Of a stretch of DNA of 64,000 nucleotides, positions 56,756 through 64,000 are shown piece by piece. The notes under the pieces were generated by a model. The model saw nothing but the letters and a program-made list of their open reading frames with translations. It was not told where the DNA came from and ran no database searches. This DNA comes from Lepiota brunneoincarnata. Its lineage: Eukaryota; Basidiomycota; Agaricomycetes; Agaricales; Agaricaceae. Within the stretch, counting starts at the first letter, position 1, and every line of letters starts with the position of its first letter. The DNA lies in assembly GCA_023014365.1 (NCBI GenBank), contig JAEBUN010000047.1, positions 124,001-188,000 of the forward strand. Direction: 5' to 3'. The translations under genes were made by a program, and so were the position numbers.

Positions 56756-58361
56756 CAGTGACCCACAAAACCGTTCCAATGTTTTGTACCTTTGACTTAA
56801 AGTAGTAATAGCTCAGTAAATAAAATAGCTAAATTTGTGAATATATTTATAAACATAGCCAAATATGTCATATCTGACCCTGCAAAGTCGCGTTATGTAA
56901 TACTTCTAAATGAGGCAATTATGAATTTTGTAATCATTTTAAGTCATTGGAACGGTTTTGTCAATAGTAATTTTTAATACTAATCCAAGCAATCACATGA
57001 CTCCGTTGATTGTGAATCAACAAGATCATGTGACCACGTGTCTTTGACATATAAATAGATGTGCTGACAGCCATGTCCCATCATTCTCAACCCCCCTACC
57101 TACCATGAAGCCATTATCTTCTACTCTAAAGCAAACCATCCTCTCTTTGCTAAATTCTCATCATTCCTATACTAAAATTGAGGCAATTACTGGTGTTGGG
57201 CGCAGTACCATATCCAGGCTAGCCTCTAAAAATTGTTCCAGCCTTACTAAATCACTTGGAGGACGTCCTTCAAAACTCTCTACCACTAATATTTGGCATG
57301 CTATCCATCTTATCTCTGCTGGCAAGGCTGAAACTGCTGTAGATATAGCCAAATCTCTTGCTCCCATCATTGGGACATCAGTCTCTTCACAGACTGTAGC
57401 AAGGCATCTCAAACAGGCAGGAATGAAGGCTGTAGTCAAGCAAAAAAAGCCTTTACTCTCTGACAAGCATAGGAGGGCTAGGCTGGATTTTGCTCTGACA
57501 CACCAGCATTGGACTATGGAGGACTGGAAGCTGGTTGTATGGTCTGATGAGACCAAAATTAATCGTTTGGGGTCAGATGGGAGGAAGTGGGGATGGAAAA
57601 AGAAGGGAGAGGGGCTTAGTGAAAGATTGGTCAAGGGAACTCTGAAGTATGGAGGAGGATCAGTGATGGTTTGGGGCTGTATGCTGTGGGATGGCCCAGG
57701 CTATGCAGTGAGGATTGATGGAAGGATGGATGCAGAGTTGTTTGTGCAAATTTTGGAGGAAGATTTGAAGAAGAGTCTCCGGTGGTACAAGCTTAAACCC
57801 TGAGATATTATCTTTCAGCAAGATAATGACCCCAAACACAAGAGTACACTGGCCAAAGAATGGTTTCAAAAAAATCATTTTAGGCTCCTAACCTGGCCAG
57901 CACAGTCACCTGACCTCAATCCCATTGAACACTTATGGGAATATGTGAAGAGAAAGTTGGGAGAGTATGAATCTCCTCCCAAGGGTATGGAGGAGTTGTG
58001 GCAGAGGGTAGAAAAGGAGTGGGATGCTATTCCAGCTTCTGAGTGTCAGAAGTTAATTGAAAGTATGCCTAGAAGAGTAGCAGCTGTACTCAAAGCCAGG
58101 GGGGGCTACTCTAAGTACTAGAAATAATAGGATAGCCTAGTATAATATGTCATTGACAAAACCGTTCCAATGACTTAAAATGATTACAAAATTCATAATT
58201 GCCTAATTTGGAAGTATTACATGACGCAACTTTGCAGAGTCAGATATAACATATTTGGCTATGTTTATAAATATATTCACAAATATGGCTATTTTATTTA
58301 CTGAGCTATTACTACTTTAAGTCAAAAGTACAAAACATTGGAACGGTTTTGTGGGTCACTG
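56756..58361 (+). mobile_element. Tc1/mariner (DD34E) transposon in right terminal repeat
   Basis: 1606 bp, ends CAGTGACCCACAAAACC/GGTTTTGTGGGTCACTG, TA at 56754-56755 and 58362-58363. Terminal repeats of about 215 bp (56756-56975, 58150-58361), each bounded by inverted copies of ACAAAACCGTTCCAATG. Same architecture as the mariner at 3571 but only distantly similar in sequence. Confidence 0.95.
57105..58121 (+). pseudogene. Tc1/mariner transposase with one in-frame stop
   Basis: 339 codons from MKPLSSTLKQTILSLLNSHH (helix-turn-helix paired-like domain; GVGRSTISRLASKN) to ARGGYSKY. Catalytic residues: WSDETKINRL (first D), IFQQDNDPKHKS (second D), SPDLNPIEHLWEYVKRKLGE (E), with 34 residues between the last two. 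The only lesion is a TGA after YKLKP (57801-57803), 8-10 residues before the second catalytic block. All catalytic residues are kept, so this copy died recently or could be trans-complemented. Confidence 0.95.
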
Positions 58362-58363
58362 TA

Positions 58364-59439
58364 TAATAAGGCAATGAAATAGGTATGTACACACCTGGCA
58401 GGGCATTCTATTCCTCTGAGGCCCAAGTTATCGTTGCCCTCATTCACCCTTGATGGTAGTTACTCCACTAAGTCGGCACCAAATGAGGCAAAAGCGGTAT
58501 TGGCATCACGTTTAAATGAAGAGCAACCAGAAGAGCTACTGAGGACAGATGAAGTAGTGAGCAGCCTCAAAAGATCAGACATCTTTAAGCGGTGAGTGGA
58601 GAGTGGGTTGAAGATGGTGGAGACAAAGTAAGGTGATGGCCATATCAGTTGCAAGTATTTCCTACCTTATTGAGCACATCACCACTGGAAACACTCTACC
58701 TGGACTTAGCCAATGCAACATTCATTACCTTCACCATTGCCTGCTTGCCAGCAACACTCAAACTAACACCCGAACCACTGACATCAATGAAGTGGCAGGT
58801 GCGTTCCGGACCACCACCCCCCACTTGAATTTGCTGCAGGAGACCAGGCCCTCCTCAATGGCGAGGCCTCTACTTATGTTAGCCCTAGCAGAGTACCATT
58901 ACCCGACCCCCTATGCTGGGAAAAGTTCATGGTCAACAAGTTCTAAAAAAAATACGACAGCTCTCTCTTCACAGAATACTGGGCCCAAATGATGTCCCCA
59001 ACTACAATTACAGCTTGAACTTTGTAGGCAACCGCTTGCCATCCTCGTCTTTACTATGCCCAGCTACAAACATTGATTTAGATAAATATTTTAGCCAGTC
59101 ACCGATTCATAAATTTATCCATATACGACTTTCCACCAGTGGCCCGCTCCCGCACCCACTCGTGGGCCACTCAATCTGTACGCTCTGCCGATTCTGAATT
59201 ATTAACATAATCTGCATATTGGACACATTGCTGAATAGAACCTAATTAGCGTATAACATCTATTATAGGCACAGAGACAATAAACCAATCCTATTTCGGT
59301 CATTACAACAGATCCTTTTATTGTGACAGACTCGGTTCTAAAACACGTGATGGGTACCGAGTGTACAAACGGAACTGATTCTTATAACTATTCTTGTGTA
59401 CCTCCTGTCCATAGGACCGATTCTGGCAGGTCTCAGGTG
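58364..59439 (-). repeat. Right terminal inverted repeat of the giant element, outer segment
   Basis: Inverted match to 22445-22680, 7972-8466 and 1415-1786 in turn. The terminal ~130 bp are nearly identical to the left end. No gene is recognised in it. Confidence 0.8.
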
Positions 59440-59442
59440 GCA

Positions 59443-59700
59443 GCTACTGAAGCTGCACGAGTTCACCGACCATACCATTCTCGTCCACTCCTGGGCTTGT
59501 TCCTCGCGACTCGAGCAGCCATCCCACTTTTGTTCGTCACCTGCTCCTGGGTTTATCGCTCTTCTGCTCCAGTCCCCGCCGTTCGCTAGGACAATAGTCA
59601 ACTTCTGAATCGCGCTAAATTCTATGTGTGCATCTTTATCTTCTGTGGGTGTCGGCGATTCAGAAACCTCGTCAAGGTCATCATCGCTGCGGTCCCTGAA
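59443..59700. other. Host flank between giant element and EXS gene
   Basis: Begins with GCA (59440-59442) and then reads as 3' flank of the minus-strand EXS-domain gene. No other feature. Confidence 0.5.
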
Positions 59701-61857
59701 CTAGCTGGCGTCGAGTACATATGGGAGGGGAACGACTCTATCAAGGCGGTATTGATCCATGTTACCGATATGTTCGTTCTCGAGACGATCTGGTAAAACA
59801 AAATATCAACACAGATTGTAGGCAAACTCTTTGCGGGATATACTTACAGAAGTTCCATTGGACCCGACGCAACATCTCCAGAAATGCAGCAATAAATGTA
59901 CGAATCAGGATATTCGGGCCTTGTTCCGGTATGTAGATAACCCAGGCAAAGTGGAGGAGACGGTTGGTCACCCAGAGGCAACGGCTGTCAGCTGTTCTAG
60001 ATCTCTAACCCCACCCAGCATTAAACTCACGATGGATAAGTAGTATACCCGAAAAGCATCACTCAATCCCCGTACTTTCGACCATCCATCGTAGGACTCG
60101 CGTATATGCGGTCCGAATAGCCGAGCTCATCTCGAAGACGAAAATGCTTCGCGCGACGCTGAAGCAAAGACCAGTCCATCATTAGGTCCTGGAGAAAATC
60201 GATTGGGGTCAGCACGATGTACGACCACAAGTAAAAGGCTCTTGCCCAACAGGTAGTATATGTAGAATATATTATGGTAAAGACAAGCCATAGTGCGAAC
60301 GACGTGTTATAAAATGTCTCTGTGTTGACTTCAGTACGGCTGGGCGCAGAAAGAACGCCAATACGCCCCACCTTGATGTCTCCACAGGTAATAGAATAGG
60401 TAGTTCATGATACCGGATCCATATTTTCCACCCTAACATGACATCAACCAAGATTGAAAGCTAGCGATAAAGTTAGAGTCGCTCACGTTAATCAAATGCG
60501 TGAGCAAGCCAGAGTCAGTGTAGCGCTTGATGCTCTGAGCCATGCGGATCAATAGCGGCAAAGCGGTAAGCACGAATGCAACCGGCCAAGCACTTGACCC
60601 ATTCGTGCAGGTGCTCCAGCCTACTTGGAAACCTCGAACGTACACACAGACAGCTGTGTACAGATTAGCCAGGGTGAATACTAAACTGCAGAATTGATCG
60701 TTAGAGAATGGTTCCATCATCAGACGTCTTCTGTGATACACAAAGACCTGGTTCACCCTAGCCAGAAATCAGTGAACTGCGAAAAGATACGTTAGTGGGA
60801 CAGGCAACGAGAAGTTACGTAGGAAAGATAGTTGCTTATACACACCTCAACACGTCGAGTCCATGACATGAAAAGCCTCCCGATAGCTCCAAGCACATCA
60901 GGAAAATTACACATACCCTACAAAAGGGGAAATAAGCGGAGCAGGGTCCAAAGGGTTGACCCTTTCCCAACTTAGGCCCCCTAACTTTTGTGAGCGGACT
61001 AAAAGGGTTGAAAGGGGACCGCCATGCACATGAGACATGCTTCTGATTAACACTATATATTAATATGAAGTACCGCATTGAGCTGTGACGAAGGGGAATA
61101 AAAGGGGAAGGGACCAGAATGGAGAGGAGATCCGTGGAGTACGGGTCATCCAACGAGCATGAGCCAAAAACACAAGAGGAACGGATCAAATGTGACGTAG
61201 GAAGGGTGTGCGATTTTGCTGATGCAACCAGAACTGAGAGGAGCGGAATAAGAGCGGTAGCGGGTCAAGCAGTATCGTAGCAGATAGCGTGATCCAGACA
61301 AGGGGCCATAGTGTTGGTGAAATGCGTGGAGATCCAATATGAGCGAATGATAGCAAGAAAGCATAACACAGTGTCGCAAACAAGAAGCTAGGAATCTGTG
61401 ATCGAAGTCAGCAGCATATTCCGCAACTCTTGGCCAAGAGCTTGCCTCGTAATACTGTTGATAGTCTATTCGGCTTTGAGCATCCAATCCTGGTCGAAGC
61501 AAGTCACGAGTCTGGACGCGTCAACATTGTCCGTCGCTCATAATTGATGCCATACCTCTCCCAGACAAGGAAATTGAGTCCAATAAGCAGAGAATAAACA
61601 ACGGGTACAAGAAATATGCCATAAATGAACAGTAACGCATCCCAGCCAAGAATTTCGGCTTGTATTTCTTTCCGCGTACCTAGCGATAACCCTGAGTCAG
61701 CTCGGGATTGTATCATTTGACCAGAAAGCCACATACTGTAATATAAACCACACGCCAAGGCTGGTATCGCTGCTCCAATCATAATTCCAGAGCGGAAGGT
61801 GCTGAAATAGTGGGTTTCCCGTTGGATGCCTTCAGAGAGGCGGTTCATTGTCTTCAT
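59701..61857 (-). CDS. EXS-domain membrane protein (SYG1/XPR1-like), multi-exon, no SPX domain seen
   Basis: SYG1/XPR1 proteins are phosphate exporters or sensors with an N-terminal SPX domain and a C-terminal EXS transmembrane domain. Seen here from the start at 61857: HYFSTFRSGIMIGAAIPALA and WDALLFIYGIFLVPVVYSLL (membrane segments), LDAQSRIDYQQYYE, SFLFATLCYAFLLSFAHIG, the EXS core NDQFCSLVFTLANLYTAVCV with WPVAFVLTALPLLIRMAQSI and RYTDSGLLTHLIN, FLQDLMMDWSLLQ, HFAWVIYIPEQG with RTFIAAFLEMLRRVQWNF, and RLENEHIGNMDQYRLDRVVP. The last exon is 59701-59789, preceded by an intron at 59790-59847. An intron at 61396-61446 starts GC rather than GT. Other exon borders (about 59960-60070 and 60760-61150) are not cleanly resolved. 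No SPX sequence is found upstream to 62690, so it is truncated or a natural EXS-only form. Confidence 0.82.
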
Positions 61858-62695
61858 TAAACCGGTACCGGAGATTAGTACGCTGAGAATGGGCCCGCAT
61901 TTTATTGAAGAAAGGGAGACGTGCAGAAGGCTTGGGCATATGGTTCCCGCATCTCCATCATCCTTGGAAGTTTCAGTGTACGTTGATCAATACAAGCTGC
62001 TCACGGTAAGCCCTCAGGAAGCCTTGAGTGACCTTGAATGGTATATTTTCCCAGTCATATGTTATTCCTGGGCCAGTGTCTGTCGCATGTCTCGGTCCTT
62101 AGGGAGCTATTGTATTCCCAGCAGAACTCGGTTTGCAAGGTTTTTTCCGCTTTGGTGGCGGTGTGACTGGTTCTGATACCATCTTGCAAGGAGATTGGTT
62201 CTGAAATATCAGCCTTCTGTCACTCGTACGTCGAAGCTGCTGAATGAGGATGGCGGTAGATGATTATCACCTATTATTGTTGAACGAATTTGTTCGGGTA
62301 TGCCCGGGAACGCATCAAGCCGTGATGCTGAGGTCGGTCCAAGAAAAGAGTCAAAGAGAGCAAGCGGTCTCTCACTTGGGGGAAAACATGATATGTAATC
62401 ATGATCATCGAGGGCATTGCCGATGCTGCGCGTTAGAAATTAGTCTTGTGTAAAATTCTTTGTATCCTTCCCAGCACGAAATATTCATGTGCGGACGAAG
62501 TTAAATAGAACTCTTCTCGTAATGACGCGCTCCCCTTGTTACTCACTCAGCATCTCAATCACACTCCTATAGCAGTCTCCGTCATACAGAACTCCGCCCA
62601 TACCAACCCACCCCACCATCTACGACACAGAGGCTTCCTTCCACAACTCAACGCCAGGTAGCATATCCTTCGGGGCACAGCACAAAATGGGAACA
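61858..62695. other. Intergenic region between EXS and kinase genes
   Basis: No gene recognised on either strand. It contains the 5' flank of the EXS gene and the 3' flank of the kinase gene. Confidence 0.5.
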
Positions 62696-64000
62696 TTACA
62701 TTTCAGACGTTTTCAATCTTTTGGGCCGGGAAGCGGGGGTAGGAGAGTCAGCTCCACTTGGCTCTATGACCTGCTCGGGGGCCCCACTGGCGCTCCAGGG
62801 GCGTTTGGAGGTGCCAGTAAGTCGATACAGTTGAACCTGGCCAGCGTCATCTCTCGCCTGCATGAATTCCCTGATGAGTACACTGTGAATTTCCTGGAAA
62901 GCGGCTTGATCGATCTCCGGCCCGGCCTCAGCCACTTTATAGTTTTTCACAAGCTCTTGCCTGATTACTTCCAATCGCAATGCAGTATCTTGGAAAGATT
63001 CCGGGAGATGGGGTAAAGCGTCGTAAAGGGTTGTCTCCGCCCGTAGTACCTCCGTACGCCCAGCATGAAAAAGAATCCCTGGGAACAATGATCGTGCATA
63101 CCCAGCCTGTTCCTCCACGGACGAGTGGGCGATTTCACCTTGAACATCTCGGTGATTGAATATCATCCACAATGCTATCCGCCACATAGACTCGAGATCA
63201 TGTAGGGGGTTATAACAAAAAAGTGGTGGTCTAGGTCGAGATGCAAGATCTTTCCGGCTCGAAACTCGCGTTTGAGGCACGAAAAGATACCTTTCATGCT
63301 CAACTTCAACTGCCATGAAGTCGAGGGTGCCCTGTATTGATGTCTATGAGAAATTGGAACAACTACCTGATGGTCAAGGCGCACCGTACGAATTTCATGG
63401 GAGCTCGCTTGACTCATCTTCTTCGTGTACTCCAAGTCGCTCAACTTGCCATTGCCATTGAACACAAGAAGATTCCCGGCGCTGACATCACGGTGCACCC
63501 ATCCATATTTATGTAATAGCTCAAGCGCTGATAGGGCCAATAAAGGTCTCGCCGGTAGCCGTTGTTTAGGCGATAAAAAAGGCGTACCTTTCGTCCCATC
63601 CATCAAGCTCTGAAAGGCCGTGGCAAGACTTTTCACAGAATGTAATGCCTCCGCGACCTCTTTGTACACAATGCGATAATGGACTTTGGCACTGTAACGG
63701 TAGTGCTTTGCATGACGTCGTCGCGATCGCCCCAGTGCATCCACCAAGGGGATGGACCCAACACTTGTGGTAGGCTCGGACCGACCCATTTTCTTCTGAA
63801 GTAAAAACCGGTCACTGGAGGGAACTTCAGTACTACGCAACATGAGGTCCTGTGTGTGATCTGTTTGGCTATTGATGAGAACGTCTCCGTGATGGAGCAC
63901 GGTCATGAAGTATTGTCGAATAAGTGTTTTATCTTGCTCGTTAGCCTCGTCTTCAATCATCTGACGAGTTTCTCCTTCACGATCGCGATCATGATCAACC
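62696..64000 (-). CDS. FunK1-type protein kinase, 5' end off the window
   Basis: FunK1 is a fungal-specific protein-kinase family, expanded in mushrooms. The upstream exon (63385 to the window end) holds HGDVLINSQTDHT near its start, LLHKYGWVHRDVSAGNLLVF (catalytic loop HRD at about 63487-63495) and GKLSDLEYTKK (the DLE motif replacing DFG). A 53-nt GT-AG intron (63332-63384) joins HEIRT to GTLDFMAVEVEHERYLF. The C-terminal exon contains HDLESMWRIALWMIFNH, as usual for FunK1, and a tail ending in a basic PASRPKRLK. No stop or frameshift in the visible part. The frame stays open to base 64000, so the N-terminal part is missing here. Confidence 0.9.

Larger units (their letters stand above)
1415..59439. 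mobile_element. Giant CACTA-type (tnp2/Plavaka-like) DNA transposon with nested insertions
   Basis: The two ends are inverted copies: both begin CACCTGAGACCTGCCAGA, and the first ~130 bp differ at only about three positions. The similarity stops exactly at 1415 and 59439, and both sides are flanked by GCA (1412-1414 and 59440-59442). CACTA-superfamily elements are known for 3-bp target duplications, CAC termini and a tnp2 transposase, and a degenerate tnp2 gene lies inside. Removing the copia, two gypsy, mariner and solo-LTR insertions leaves about 27.7 kb. Alternative: two separate elements in opposite orientation that happen to end here; a 3-bp match alone is weak (1 in 64). The coincidence of homology edge, CAC terminus and tnp2 makes the single-element reading the better one. 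Confidence 0.6.

Noticed and set aside
62687..63016. Plus-strand frame opposite the FunK1 C-terminus
   Set aside because: Shadow of the kinase exon; no motif.
1..64000. Classic Neurospora-type RIP
   Set aside because: The changes seen are at CpG rather than mainly CpA, and RIP in that form is not established for Agaricomycetes; CpG deamination explains the data.
1..64000. tRNA genes or rRNA
   Set aside because: No cloverleaf-like A and B boxes or rRNA stretches were recognised by eye; a tRNAscan-type run would be needed to exclude them fully.

Overview
The window reads as nuclear DNA of a basidiomycete, most likely an Agaricomycete. It has fungal-type genes split by about 50-nt introns, a FunK1 kinase, an EXS-domain (SYG1/XPR1-like) membrane protein, and the usual Agaricomycete transposon set: Ty1/copia, Ty3/gypsy including a chromovirus, Tc1/mariner, and a CACTA-type tnp2 transposase of the Plavaka kind. 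No bacterial, rRNA, tRNA or CRISPR feature was found.

Layout. Positions 1-1174 are the 3' end of a plus-strand copia element. From 1415 to 59439 runs one giant nested structure. Its outer ends are inverted copies of each other, starting CACCTGAGACC and flanked on both sides by GCA. That fits a CACTA-superfamily element (3-bp target duplication) of about 27-28 kb before other elements inserted into it. Its left terminal repeat is split by a copia element (1787-7966, TSD TTTAT), which itself holds a mariner (3571-5173), and by a 13,978-bp gypsy element (8467-22444). Its right terminal repeat is split by a second mariner (56756-58361). The tnp2 gene (43884-55580) is split by a 7.8-kb chromovirus (44603-52445), which itself holds a solo LTR (46931-47590, TSD GTAAA). 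A further solo LTR (30237-30934, TSD CATTA) sits in a cargo gene. The interior carries degenerate cargo: WD40 genes in two inverted copies, F-box-like genes, and two unrecognised fungal genes. Two inverted 3,975-bp arms (23283-27257 and 40070-44044) look identical. Host sequence resumes at 59443 with the EXS gene (59701-61857) and the FunK1 gene (62696 to the window end), both on the minus strand.

Most unusual is the 14-kb gypsy element. It carries two multi-intron genes antisense to gag-pol between pol and the 3' LTR; one encodes a Zn2Cys6-like cysteine cluster. The element is also studded with 27 copies of the 8-bp palindrome TAAGCTTA (about 0.2 expected by chance), in LTRs, introns, splice sites, a stop codon and gag-pol. 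Outside it I saw only two copies, one in each LTR of the nested copia.

Nearly all old elements are inactivated the same way: CpG to TpG/CpA changes, seen as CGA-to-TGA stops and as LTR differences. This suggests cytosine methylation followed by deamination. No element seen here has an intact transposase or pol.
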